DNA of 64,000 bases from Rhodococcus sp. IEGM 1381 (GTDB lineage Bacteria; Actinomycetota; Actinomycetes; Mycobacteriales; Mycobacteriaceae). A program made the translations under genes and the position numbers. The first letter of the stretch is position 1, and each line of letters begins with the position of its first letter. The stretch is taken from contig NZ_JASHKQ010000019.1 in the NCBI RefSeq assembly GCF_030056795.1, forward strand, positions 1 to 64,000. The letters run 5' to 3'. The notes beneath the pieces are model-generated. The model was not told the origin of the DNA and made no database searches. It worked only from the letters and a program-made list of their open reading frames with translations. Below, piece by piece: positions 17,507-26,046 of this stretch.

Positions 17507-18030
17507 CGGCGCCGGAGGGAAATGACGTGACGTCGCAGGAGAACATCGAAGAGATCGCCGCCGACGAGTTCGTGGCCGTCGAAGAGCCGGAGGTGACAGC
17601 GGACATCGAGGCCGCTGCTGCCGCTCCGGCCCCGATCGTGTTCGATCGTCCGATCCAGACCGTCGGTCGCCGTAAAGAAGCCGTCGCTCGTGTTCGGATG
17701 TCCTCGGGCTCCGGTGGATTCAAGCTCAACGGCCGCACCCTGGAGGATTACTTCCCCAACAAGGTGCACCAGCAGCTGATCAAGGCTCCTCTCGTGCTCG
17801 TCGATCGCGCGGAGTCCTTCGACATCGTTGCCCTGCTGCACGGCGGCGGCCCGTCGGGACAAGCAGGCGCATTGCGTCTGGCCATCTCTCGCGCGCTGAT
17901 CGAGCTCACCCCCGATGATCGCCCGCCGCTCAAGGCAGCCGGCTTCCTCACCCGTGACGCCCGTGCAGTCGAGCGTAAGAAGTACGGCCTGAAGAAGGCC
18001 CGTAAGGCGTCGCAGTACTCCAAGCGCTGA
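17503..18030 (+). CDS. rpsI: 30S ribosomal protein S9
   Basis: S9 of the small subunit, 175 residues. The conserved core starts at QTVGRRKEAVARVRM, and the C-terminus KKARKASQYSKR reaches the P-site tRNA. An N-terminal acidic/Ala-rich extension of about 50 residues is typical of actinobacterial S9. The GTG start overlaps the rplM stop. A strong hairpin terminator follows. Confidence 0.97.
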   Translation: MTAPEGNDVTSQENIEEIAADEFVAVEEPEVTADIEAAAAAPAPIVFDRPIQTVGRRKEAVARVRMSSGSGGFKLNGRTLEDYFPNKVHQQLIKAPLVLVDRAESFDIVALLHGGGPSGQAGALRLAISRALIELTPDDRPPLKAAGFLTRDARAVERKKYGLKKARKASQYSKR

Positions 18031-18049
18031 CGCGTCTTACCCGTTCCAT

Positions 18050-18100
18050 CCTCGAGGGCAGGCTCCATCAGTATCGGATGCCTGCCCTCGAGGCATTTCT
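18050..18100 (+). terminator. Intrinsic terminator after rpsI
   Basis: A 14-bp perfect stem (CCTCGAGGGCAGGC with GCCTGCCCTCGAGG, 16-nt loop) is followed by CATTTCT, 20 bp after the rpsI stop. Confidence 0.85.
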
Positions 18101-18136
18101 CACGACACACTCTCCGCTCGAAGGAGTTCTTGGTTC

Positions 18137-19492
18137 ATGGCGCGATTGTTCGGTACCGACGGGGTTCGCGGACTGGCAGGCGGGCTTCTGACCGCAGAGC
18201 TGGCGTTGCAGATCGCGAGAGCTGCGGCCACCGTATTGGCACCGAACATCGACGGCGGCCGACACGTGGCAATCGTCGGTCGTGATCCGCGCATCAGTGG
18301 AGCAATGCTGGGTGCCGCCGTGTCGGCCGGACTCACCGCCTCGGGTGTCGACGTGATCGACGTCGGCGTGCTTCCCACACCGGCGCTCGCCTACCTGACC
18401 GCCGAATACGGCGCAGCGCTCGGTGTGATGATCTCGGCATCCCACAATGCGATGCCCGACAACGGAATCAAGATCTTTGCTGCGGGCGGGCACAAGCTCG
18501 ACGACGACGTGGAAGACCGCATCGAAGCCGCCCTCGATCCCGCTGCCCGCTCCGAGAACGACGGACCTCCGCTCGACGCGACCGGTGCTGCGATCGGTAG
18601 AATCGATGTCGCCCAGGACGCCGCCACCCGGTACATCGAGCACCTGGCTGCGTCGGTCTCACATCGACTCGACGGTGTCCGTGTTGTGGTCGACTGTTCG
18701 CACGGTGCTGCCTCGGTCGTCGGGCCCGAGATCTACCGACGGGCCGGCGCAACGGTGGTGGCGATCAACGCGGAACCCGACGGCATCAATATCAACGACG
18801 GGTGCGGATCGACGCACCTCGAGGGGTTGCAGAAGGCCGTCGTGGAGCACGGTGCCGACCTCGGTATCGCCCACGACGGAGATGCCGACCGCTGCTTGGC
18901 CGTGGACGCATCCGGCTCCGTGGTTGACGGTGACGCGATCATGGCCGTTCTGGCCATTGCTATGCGCGACGCGAATCAGTTGACCGACAACACGTTGGTT
19001 GCCACGGTCATGAGTAATCTCGGTCTGCACATTGCGATGCGTGAAGCCGGAATCACGTTGCGCACCACGGCAGTCGGAGATCGCTACGTGCTCGAGGAAT
19101 TGCGCCGCGGCGGATTCGCGTTGGGCGGCGAGCAGAGCGGTCACGTGGTGCTCCCCGCCGTCGGCACGACGGGCGACGGCATCGCGACTGCGCTACGACT
19201 GATGGAACGGATGGCGCAGACCGGCAGCAGTCTCGCGGACCTGGCGTCGGCGATGCGGACGCTGCCGCAGGTGCTGATCAACGTGCGAGTGACGGACAAA
19301 GCGGCAGTGGCGTCGGCACCGTCGGTATCGGACGCGGTGGCCGTGGCCGAGCGCGAACTCGGCGAATCCGGTCGAGTTCTGTTGCGCCCCAGCGGTACCG
19401 AGCAGCTGGTGCGAGTGATGGTCGAGGCATCCGAGCTCGACGTCGCGACCCGGCTCGCCGAAGAGCTGGCGGGCCGGGTCGCATCGGTCTGA
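18137..19492 (+). CDS. glmM: Phosphoglucosamine mutase
   Basis: GlmM converts glucosamine-6-phosphate to glucosamine-1-phosphate on the way to UDP-GlcNAc. The 451-residue enzyme opens RLFGTDGVRG. The phosphorylated catalytic Ser is in MISASHNAMPDNGIK, the metal loop is DGDADR, and the phosphate-binding loop is LLRPSGTEQLVRVM. The ATG follows GAAGGAG. glmS, the preceding enzyme of the pathway, lies 5 kb downstream in the same direction. The gene is convergent with the LLM gene, with 4 bp between stops. Confidence 0.97.
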   Translation: MARLFGTDGVRGLAGGLLTAELALQIARAAATVLAPNIDGGRHVAIVGRDPRISGAMLGAAVSAGLTASGVDVIDVGVLPTPALAYLTAEYGAALGVMISASHNAMPDNGIKIFAAGGHKLDDDVEDRIEAALDPAARSENDGPPLDATGAAIGRIDVAQDAATRYIEHLAASVSHRLDGVRVVVDCSHGAASVVGPEIYRRAGATVVAINAEPDGININDGCGSTHLEGLQKAVVEHGADLGIAHDGDADRCLAVDASGSVVDGDAIMAVLAIAMRDANQLTDNTLVATVMSNLGLHIAMREAGITLRTTAVGDRYVLEELRRGGFALGGEQSGHVVLPAVGTTGDGIATALRLMERMAQTGSSLADLASAMRTLPQVLINVRVTDKAAVASAPSVSDAVAVAERELGESGRVLLRPSGTEQLVRVMVEASELDVATRLAEELAGRVASV

Positions 19493-19496
19493 CGTC

Positions 19497-20537
19497 TCAG
19501 GCGGTGAGTTCGCGCAGCGCAGTCAACTGCGCGACGCGCCCCGCGGTGTTCTCGGCCAGTGGCGCGACGTTGAGGGTGGTGACGCCCGCTTCGGCGAAGG
19601 CAGCGACTCGTTCCTTGACGTAGCTTTCCGGGCCGATGAGGTTCACTGCGCGAGCCAGCTCGTCGGGGACCGCAGCGGCCGCTTCTTCTTTCTTGCCGGC
19701 GAGATACAGGTCCTGGATCTTCTCGGCCTCGGCCTCGTAGCCGTAACGCTGGGCCAGCGAGTTGTAGAAGTTCTTGCCCTTGGCTCCCATGCCGCCGATG
19801 TAGAGCGCGAGGTGTGGCTTGACCCAGGGGAGGTACTTCTCTGCGTCCTCGCCGATGGCCAGGGTGGGACTTGCGAACACCTGGAGTTCGCCGAGCGACG
19901 GATCACGCTTGGCCTTGCCCGCAGCGAGCGATTCTCCCCAGACGTCGGCTGCCTTCTCGGGGAAGTAGAAGATGGGTTGCCAACCCTCGGCGATCTCGGC
20001 GGTGAGCTCGACGTTCTTGGGCCCCAGAGCGGCAATGACGACTGGAATGCGATCGCGCACAGGGTGATTGATGAGCTTGAGGGGTTTGCCCAGCCCGGTG
20101 CCCTGGTCGGCAGGCAGTGGAATCTGGTAGTGCTTGCCCTGATACTGCACCTTCTCGCGACGCCAGACCTGGCGGCAGATCTCGATGACCTCGCGGGTTC
20201 GTGCGATCGGTGCGTCGTACTTGACGCCGTGGAAGCCCTCGACGACCTGCGGCCCGGATGCGCCGAGTCCGAGTACGAAGCGGCCCTCCGATACGTAGTC
20301 GAGACCGGCGGCGGTCATGGCGGTCAGTGACGGTGTCCTGGTGTAGATCTGGAAGATGCCGGACGCGATCTTGATCGTGCTCGTCTTGGCGGCGAGGAAT
20401 CCGAGTTGACTCACGGCGTCGAACGAGTAGGCCTCGGGCACGAAGATGATGTCGAGACCTGCCTTCTCGAGCTCGGCGACCTCGGCAACCGTCTCGTTGA
20501 AACCACCGCTGTAGTTCAGCATCGTTCCGATGTGCAT
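19497..20537 (-). CDS. LLM class F420-dependent oxidoreductase
   Basis: A 346-residue luciferase-like barrel of the F420-dependent type. Features include MHIGTMLNYSGGF, the helix ELEKAGLDIIFVPEAYS, FVLGLGASGPQVVEGFHG, and a C-terminal TLNVAPLA strand. The ATG follows AGGAG, preferred over an in-frame upstream ATG. Actinobacterial relatives oxidise or reduce hydrophobic substrates with the deazaflavin F420; the substrate is unknown. It is divergent from the Rv3440c-like operon, and a 10-bp palindrome CAGGTACCTG sits 38 bp before its start. Confidence 0.85.
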   Translation of the reverse strand: MHIGTMLNYSGGFNETVAEVAELEKAGLDIIFVPEAYSFDAVSQLGFLAAKTSTIKIASGIFQIYTRTPSLTAMTAAGLDYVSEGRFVLGLGASGPQVVEGFHGVKYDAPIARTREVIEICRQVWRREKVQYQGKHYQIPLPADQGTGLGKPLKLINHPVRDRIPVVIAALGPKNVELTAEIAEGWQPIFYFPEKAADVWGESLAAGKAKRDPSLGELQVFASPTLAIGEDAEKYLPWVKPHLALYIGGMGAKGKNFYNSLAQRYGYEAEAEKIQDLYLAGKKEEAAAAVPDELARAVNLIGPESYVKERVAAFAEAGVTTLNVAPLAENTAGRVAQLTALRELTA

Positions 20538-20689
20538 GGGACTCCTCGTTCGGTGAGCAGCTGGGGCAGCCACTTCAGGTACCTGTTACTGACATTTCAC
20601 ATCGGGACGTTACCGCTCGCTGGGGAACCGATGTGCGTCGGCGCACGTCATAGTGAGAAAGGGGCACATCGAGGGCGAGACGGGGACGT

Positions 20690-20995
20690 ATGAGTGAGGG
20701 ATTCTGGGTGGACGCGGTCCGCGTTCGCGGAGTCGCAGAAGCGTTGGCGGTATCGGCAGACGCACTCGGCAGTGCCGCGGATTCGGTGGCCGACGCGGGC
20801 TTCGGTGCTGTCGGCGCCGGACGGAACTACGGCGACCTCGGCGCTGCGTACACCCAGGCTCACCACGGCCTCGGCCGGGCGGTCGAATTGTGGAGATCCT
20901 CGGTCGAGGACGTCTCCAACGCCATCGTCGCTGCCATGAACGACTACGAAGGCCAGGACGACACGACAGCAGATGCGATCGAGTCGCCTCGATGA
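20690..20995 (+). CDS. Small WXG100/EspC-like protein, Rv3440c type
   Basis: A 101-residue helical protein in the position of Rv3440c next to glmM. It has the look of EspC/DUF2580-type proteins: two helices separated by GAGRNYGDLG, with Ala-rich heptads. A YxxxD motif (Y86-EGQ-D90) lies right after the second helix, where type VII substrates carry their export signal. The ATG overlaps nothing upstream; its stop overlaps the next gene's start (ATGA). No function is established. I infer a possible ESX substrate or partner of the next protein. Confidence 0.65.
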   Translation: MSEGFWVDAVRVRGVAEALAVSADALGSAADSVADAGFGAVGAGRNYGDLGAAYTQAHHGLGRAVELWRSSVEDVSNAIVAAMNDYEGQDDTTADAIESPR

Positions 20996-22938
20996 CGCCT
21001 CCTCCCTTCTCCCCGGGGGAGAACTCGTCGATAGACGAGATTCTCGATGCGAACGCGATAGGGCTGCTGCACTTCGAGCGCTTCCTGCCACTCGTTGCCC
21101 GGGTATCGAGCAGCGAAGAGTTCCCGAAGTACGAGCAGGTGTGTGCTAGGTACGACGAACAACGTGGCTTGAATCTCGGCGCGCTCGGCAACGATGCCGA
21201 TGCGGTCGAAGCTATGTCTGCGGTACTCGGCGATCAACTCGAGGAACACGTTCAATTGCGCCGAGTTCTGCAGATGCGATGGCACGGCGAGGCAGGCGAT
21301 GCCGTGCAGATCTATCTTTCGGCCGAACATCAGGCAGCGGCCGAGTTCGTGAAATTGATCGAGGACTCCCACCAAACGATGTCCGCTGCCGTCGATGTTC
21401 TTCGCGACGTGGTCACCGACAAGGCAGAACTGTTCGGAGGACTCGACATCGATGCGGTGGACGGTCGAACCGCCGACGAGATCGACGCGATCCTGCTTGC
21501 CTCGGGAATCGAATGCGTTCCGTTCGATCGAGAGTCGGTGTTTCCTCGGTTGGCGGCGGCATTCGAGGAACTGGCCGAGCGGGCTCGAGGTGCGGACGTA
21601 TCGGACGAGTTCGCAGCCGAGGTGGGTGAACGGAGTAGGAAATGGATCCACGAGGAGTTCGTCCCGAGGATGAAGGCGACCTGTGATGCTGTGCTCGGTG
21701 CATGCACATCGACGGACACCGCCGTTCGAGACAGTCTGGCGTTGCTGGTCGACGTTCTGGGCGACGTACAGGACCCGTCGTTCGGCGATCTCGACGAGCG
21801 GAGTTGGGCAATTGCCCCCGGCGCAACGGTTGCCGAGCCATGTCCGGTAGTCGACGACTCGTCGGCAACGCCCCCGGCGACTGCATCTGCTGCTGCGACA
21901 CCGGCAGCCAGTGCGGCACCGTCGATCGCAGGTTCGTCAGTCGCGGCACCGTCATTCGGGGCTCCGAACGCCGGTTCACCCGGGGTCGCGGGAGGTACCG
22001 ACTCGTCCGGTCCGCGTACCCCCGACGCCGGATCCGCCGCCCGAGCAGGTGAATCCTTGGACGGACTCGTTGAGCGGGTGGTCGCCGAGATCGTGGATCG
22101 CGTCGACGAAGCGTTGAGCACTGCGGTCCCCGATGACCGCAGCGCTGATGACCGCAGTGCTGATGACCGCAGTGCCAAGGTCCGTGGTTCCGACGACATT
22201 GCGCCTCCGTCCACTGCAGAACCGGACGGCGGATCAGCGGTGCAGGACGATCCTGCCGGCCCGCGAACGGAGTCGGTGCCATCGGCGCCGCCGGAGCAGT
22301 CGCCGCTGCCGGAGCAGTCGTTGCCGATCGACTCGCGCACGCCCGGGTCCACCGAGGAACGCGGCCATCTCGAGGCCGAGCTCGACGGTCATCGCGCCCG
22401 CATCGCACTCGAACACGACGGTGCTGTGACTCTCCGACTCGAAACCCCGGGGCTGGGGGTTCGCTCGTTCGAGTTGAGAATCGGCCCGTTCGGCCTGCCC
22501 GAGATCGTCGAGATACCCGGTGCTGCAGACAGCGCAGACGCGAACCAGTCATCGATACCGGCAGCCACGCCGCCGTCCGAACCTGTGCCGACGTCCGAAC
22601 CTGTACCGCCGTCCGAACCTGTACCGCCGACCAACGCCGCGCCTGCCGATTCTGCTCCGACCGAGCCGACACCGACCGAGCCGACACCGACCGAGCCGAC
22701 ACCGGCCGATTCGGTGCCGAGCCAGGGATCCGATCCGATGTCACCGGATGCGCAGGCGCAGTGCCTGCCGGAATCGCCCACTGACGAGCCGACCGTCCAG
22801 CCGGATGCGGACGAGGACGAGGCCGGGCACCATCCGTCAGCTGCGCAGCATCCGGTCTCGGCAGATCTCCCGCGTCCTCCGGCCGAATCGCAGGATTCGA
22901 GCACCGGTGCCGGCCTGAGTGAAGCGGGGACACTGTGA
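20992..22938 (+). CDS. Large Ala/Pro-rich protein with N-terminal WXG-like domain, Rv3439c type
   Basis: A 648-residue protein in the position of Rv3439c (an Ala/Pro-rich protein of unknown function). Residues 1-280 are helical and contain a WxG turn, W97-H-G99, in QMRWHGEAGDAVQIYL, very like the WXG100 turn plus following helix. Residues 290-510 and 540-648 are low-complexity Pro/Ser/Ala/Asp sequence with three families of tandem repeats. Between them lies a compact predicted domain (residues about 470-535) with alternating strands such as GAVTLRLETPGLGV and FELRIGPFGLPEI. No signal peptide or membrane helix is seen. It is coupled to both neighbours by 4-bp overlaps. Confidence 0.7.
   Translation: MTPPPFSPGENSSIDEILDANAIGLLHFERFLPLVARVSSSEEFPKYEQVCARYDEQRGLNLGALGNDADAVEAMSAVLGDQLEEHVQLRRVLQMRWHGEAGDAVQIYLSAEHQAAAEFVKLIEDSHQTMSAAVDVLRDVVTDKAELFGGLDIDAVDGRTADEIDAILLASGIECVPFDRESVFPRLAAAFEELAERARGADVSDEFAAEVGERSRKWIHEEFVPRMKATCDAVLGACTSTDTAVRDSLALLVDVLGDVQDPSFGDLDERSWAIAPGATVAEPCPVVDDSSATPPATASAAATPAASAAPSIAGSSVAAPSFGAPNAGSPGVAGGTDSSGPRTPDAGSAARAGESLDGLVERVVAEIVDRVDEALSTAVPDDRSADDRSADDRSAKVRGSDDIAPPSTAEPDGGSAVQDDPAGPRTESVPSAPPEQSPLPEQSLPIDSRTPGSTEERGHLEAELDGHRARIALEHDGAVTLRLETPGLGVRSFELRIGPFGLPEIVEIPGAADSADANQSSIPAATPPSEPVPTSEPVPPSEPVPPTNAAPADSAPTEPTPTEPTPTEPTPADSVPSQGSDPMSPDAQAQCLPESPTDEPTVQPDADEDEAGHHPSAAQHPVSADLPRPPAESQDSSTGAGLSEAGTL
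22132..22176 (+). repeat. Three 15-bp tandem repeats (DDRSA)
   Basis: Three head-to-tail copies of GATGACCGCAGTGCT, differing at one or two bases, encode DDRSA repeated three times in the low-complexity part of the Rv3439c-like protein. Confidence 0.9.
22573..22704 (+). repeat. Two tandem repeat arrays (SEPVPP, TEPTP)
   Basis: Three 18-bp units (consensus CCGTCCGAACCTGTACCG, 22573-22626) encode SEPVPx. They are followed at 22660-22704 by three 15-bp units, ACCGAGCCGACACCG, encoding TEPTP. Both keep the frame, so copy number can change without breaking the protein. Confidence 0.9.
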
Positions 22939-23204
22939 GCGCAGCCGGCGGGTGGCGGCGCGAGCTGCATCGAATACGCGAAGAGCACCGCGATGCGATG
23001 GCGCGTGCGGCCGAGGCGATCAGGCAGGCTCAGACCCCCACCGCAGTATCAGGACGACACGACTCGCCCACCGTCTCCCCCGTAGATCCGGAAGTCGAGC
23101 CGATTCGTGGCTCGGTGCTGCAGCCGGCTCACCTGGACCGGCGAAAGTCCGTACCGCATATCGAGACCGAGCCCGAGGACCAGCCGCGATCCTGGTTGGT
23201 CTGA
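22935..23204 (+). CDS. Small hypothetical protein, third gene of the Rv3440c-like operon
   Basis: An 89-residue protein of unknown function. The GTG start overlaps the stop of the large Ala/Pro-rich gene (GTGA), so it is translationally coupled. The first 35 residues form a charged helix (WRRELHRIREEHRDAM), and the rest is Pro/Glu-rich, ending in PRSWLV. There is no signal peptide or membrane segment. It is convergent with the Rv3438-like hydrolase, 12 bp between stops. Coupling suggests it acts with the two upstream products; nothing else can be said. Confidence 0.65.
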   Translation: MSAAGGWRRELHRIREEHRDAMARAAEAIRQAQTPTAVSGRHDSPTVSPVDPEVEPIRGSVLQPAHLDRRKSVPHIETEPEDQPRSWLV

Positions 23205-23216
23205 AGTCGAGCAGAA

Positions 23217-24077
23217 TCAGCCTCGGCCGAGCAGAGCCTTGATCGACGCGGACGCTTTGGGCTTGGGCTGGGCGTCGAGCGGCGCGTGCGGATCGACCGC
23301 TCTGGTTCCGTCGATCTCACCTGCCGATCCGGCCAGCTCCTCGTAGTCGGAGTCGCCCGTCAGGTGGAACAGCAGAAACGCGGTGAGTACGGCACGGGTG
23401 CGCTGTTGGGTCTTGCGGTCGGAGCTGTTGATTCCCAGTGAGCGGAGCATTCGCCGGCCTTCGACAAATCCGTCTGCCGTCGAGCCGTCGATTCGGCGGA
23501 GGACGGATGGTCCGTACCAGGCCTGGGCGAGAGCCAATGAATTGTCGTTGAGCGAATCGGCGTTCGAGTTGTCGCCGACGACGAGCCCGGGGACGGCAAG
23601 GCCGGCGGCGGCGTCCTCGGACGACGGTGCCGTCGGTGCCGGGAAGAGTGCAGCGACGGCCTTGATATCCGATCGCCGGGAGGCTGCGAGAACAGCGGTC
23701 CCGGCACCCATCGCGTGGCCGGCTGTGGCGAGTTTCTCCGGATGCACGCTGATGTTGCCTGGACCCAGACGCACGCCGGTCATGATGTCGAGCACAGTGC
23801 CCAGGTCGGTGGCGAGTCCGCGGTGCGAGGGCACGAGGCCACGCTCGGTGTCAGGTGCCGCCACGACGATGCCCCAGGACGCCAAGTGCTTCAGTGTGTC
23901 GGTGTAATGGCCGGGTCGGAGCATCCAGCCGTGTGCGAAGGCCACGCCGGGCAGGCCGAAGCCCTCGGCCGGGGTGTAGACGACTCCGGGTTGGCCGGCG
24001 AGGGCAAGGTTGCCTCGCAGGACCTTGTGCGGGCCACGCTTGGACAGAGCAGATGCCAGCTTCTTCGGTTTCGCCAC
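23217..24077 (-). CDS. Alpha/beta hydrolase-fold protein, Rv3438 type
   Basis: A 286-residue protein in the position of Rv3438. The fold resembles dienelactone hydrolase/cutinase-like alpha/beta hydrolases: a strand ending in VAFAHGWMLRPGHY, IVVAAPDTERG, and an elbow AGHAMGAGTAVLAA. The elbow reads GHAMG, so Ala replaces the nucleophile Ser of GxSxG, and classical hydrolase activity is doubtful. The GTG start gives (M)AKPKKLASAL; a frame continuing upstream is antisense to glmS and not real. The glmS start lies 99 bp away in the opposite direction. Confidence 0.75.
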   Translation of the reverse strand: MAKPKKLASALSKRGPHKVLRGNLALAGQPGVVYTPAEGFGLPGVAFAHGWMLRPGHYTDTLKHLASWGIVVAAPDTERGLVPSHRGLATDLGTVLDIMTGVRLGPGNISVHPEKLATAGHAMGAGTAVLAASRRSDIKAVAALFPAPTAPSSEDAAAGLAVPGLVVGDNSNADSLNDNSLALAQAWYGPSVLRRIDGSTADGFVEGRRMLRSLGINSSDRKTQQRTRAVLTAFLLFHLTGDSDYEELAGSAGEIDGTRAVDPHAPLDAQPKPKASASIKALLGRG

Positions 24078-24162
24078 GAGAGATGACGCTACCGAACGCG
24101 GGCCGGTGAGGGGGACGGGGACACGTCGACCCGAGCGAATGGGTCGTGCGCGCCCCGCCGAG

Positions 24163-24168
24163 TACCCT
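24163..24168 (+). promoter_or_regulatory. Putative -10 box for leaderless glmS mRNA
   Basis: TACCCT (TANNNT) lies 8 nt before the glmS ATG, with no Shine-Dalgarno sequence between. This spacing predicts transcription starting at or next to the start codon. Confidence 0.5.
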
Positions 24169-24176
24169 GAACCACC

Positions 24177-26039
24177 ATGTGCGGAATCGTGGGTTATGTC
24201 GGCCACCGCCCAGCTCTGGGTGTGGTGGTCGAAGCGCTTCGGCGTATGGAATATCGGGGCTACGACTCTGCGGGTATTGCAATTCTCGACGGAGCGGGAG
24301 CGACGGCCGTCGAACGCAAAGCGGGTCGGCTGGCGAATCTCGAAGCCGAATTGGACGACATCGGTACCGATACGTTCGTCGGCACCACCGGGATGGGACA
24401 CACCCGGTGGGCGACGCACGGCCGTCCCACCGACCGCAACGCCCACCCCCACCGCGATGCGTCGGGCACCGTCGCTGTGGTGCACAACGGCATCATCGAG
24501 AACTTCGGTCCGCTTCGGGCCGAACTGGAAGCTGTCGGGGTCGAGTTCCTGTCCGACACCGACACCGAGGTCGCAGTGCACCTCGTGTCGCGGGCGTACG
24601 CGGAAGGTCCGACCGCGGGCAACTTCGTGGCCAGCGCCAAAGCTGTCCTGCGTCGACTCGAGGGTGCGTTCACCCTGGTGTTCACCCATTCCGATCACGC
24701 CGACACCATCGTTGCGGCACGCCGGTCCACGCCGCTGGTGTTGGGCGTCGGCGACGGTGAGATGTTCCTCGGTTCCGATGTCGCAGCGTTCATCGAGCAC
24801 ACACGCGACGCCGTCGAACTCGGCCAGGATCAGGTAGTCGTCATCACCGCAGACGGATACGACATCAGTGATTTCGATGGCAACGAGGCGCAGGGGCGCC
24901 CGTTCCGAATCGACTGGGACCTGGCGGCCGCCGAAAAGGGCGGTCACGACTACTTCATGCTCAAGGAGATCCAGGAGCAGCCGGCCGCCGTGGCGGATAC
25001 ATTGCTCGGCCACTTCGACAACGGTCGGATCGTGCTCGACGAGCAGCGGTTGTCCGATCAGGAACTGCGCGACGTCGACAAGGTGTTCGTCGTGGCCTGC
25101 GGCAGCGCATACCACTCGGGTCTGCTCGCCAAGTACGCGATCGAGCACTGGACCAGGCTGCCGGTCGAGGTGGAACTGGCCAGCGAGTTCCGCTACCGCG
25201 ACCCGGTCTTGGATCGATCGACCCTGGTCGTCGCTATCTCGCAGTCGGGCGAGACCGCAGACACCCTCGAGGCCGTGCGGCACGCCAAGGATCAGAAGGC
25301 GCGTGTCCTCGCCGTCTGCAATACGAATGGTTCACAGATTCCACGCGAGGCCGACGCCGTCCTCTATACCCGGGCAGGCCCGGAGATCGGCGTCGCGTCG
25401 ACCAAGGCATTTCTCGCTCAGGTGACCGCGAACTACCTGGTCGGTCTCGCTCTGGCCCAGGCGCGCGGCACCAAGTACCCCGACGAGGTTGCCCGTGAAT
25501 TCGCCGAACTCGAAGCCATGCCCGAGTTGGTGCAGCGAGTTCTCGAGACGGTCGAGCCGGTCCGGGCGCTCGCCCGCGAGCTGTCGACCGCGACGACCAT
25601 TCTCTTCCTCGGTCGACACGTCGGGTACCCGGTTGCGCTCGAAGGCGCGCTCAAGCTCAAGGAGCTCGCGTACATGCACGCGGAAGGCTTCGCGGCGGGC
25701 GAGCTCAAGCACGGTCCGATCGCTCTGATCGAGGACGGTGTCCCGGTGATCATCGTGATGCCCTCGCCCAAGGGCCGCGCGGTGCTGCACTCGAAGATGT
25801 TGAGCAACATTCGTGAGATCCAAGCGCGTGGTGCGCGGACCGTCGTCATCGCCGAGGAGGGCGACGAGGCAGTGCGGCCGTTCGCCGACAACTTGATCGA
25901 GATACCCGCCGCCTCGACGCTGTTGCAGCCCTTGCTGTCGACGATCCCGTTGCAGGTGTTCGCTGCCGAGGTCGCCCAGGCGCGGGGTTACGACGTGGAC
26001 AAGCCGCGCAATCTGGCCAAGTCCGTCACCGTCGAGTAG
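24177..26039 (+). CDS. glmS: Glutamine-fructose-6-phosphate aminotransferase
   Basis: GlmS makes glucosamine-6-phosphate from fructose-6-phosphate and glutamine, the first committed step to UDP-GlcNAc and peptidoglycan. The 620-residue enzyme starts MCGIVGYVG, so the processed Cys2 is the glutaminase nucleophile; the Ntn domain includes GHTRWATHG. Two SIS sugar-isomerase domains follow (VVACGSAYHSG, ISQSGETADT, GAPEIGVASTKAF-like GPEIGVASTKAF), and the C-terminus KSVTVE is the family ending. No glmS ribozyme is visible upstream, since the leader is very short or absent. Confidence 0.97.
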   Translation: MCGIVGYVGHRPALGVVVEALRRMEYRGYDSAGIAILDGAGATAVERKAGRLANLEAELDDIGTDTFVGTTGMGHTRWATHGRPTDRNAHPHRDASGTVAVVHNGIIENFGPLRAELEAVGVEFLSDTDTEVAVHLVSRAYAEGPTAGNFVASAKAVLRRLEGAFTLVFTHSDHADTIVAARRSTPLVLGVGDGEMFLGSDVAAFIEHTRDAVELGQDQVVVITADGYDISDFDGNEAQGRPFRIDWDLAAAEKGGHDYFMLKEIQEQPAAVADTLLGHFDNGRIVLDEQRLSDQELRDVDKVFVVACGSAYHSGLLAKYAIEHWTRLPVEVELASEFRYRDPVLDRSTLVVAISQSGETADTLEAVRHAKDQKARVLAVCNTNGSQIPREADAVLYTRAGPEIGVASTKAFLAQVTANYLVGLALAQARGTKYPDEVAREFAELEAMPELVQRVLETVEPVRALARELSTATTILFLGRHVGYPVALEGALKLKELAYMHAEGFAAGELKHGPIALIEDGVPVIIVMPSPKGRAVLHSKMLSNIREIQARGARTVVIAEEGDEAVRPFADNLIEIPAASTLLQPLLSTIPLQVFAAEVAQARGYDVDKPRNLAKSVTVE

Positions 26040-26046
26040 AGCGCGA

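Noticed and set aside
24078..25283. N-terminal extension of the Rv3438-like frame across glmS
   Set aside because: Antisense to glmS; the known family length fits the GTG at 24077.
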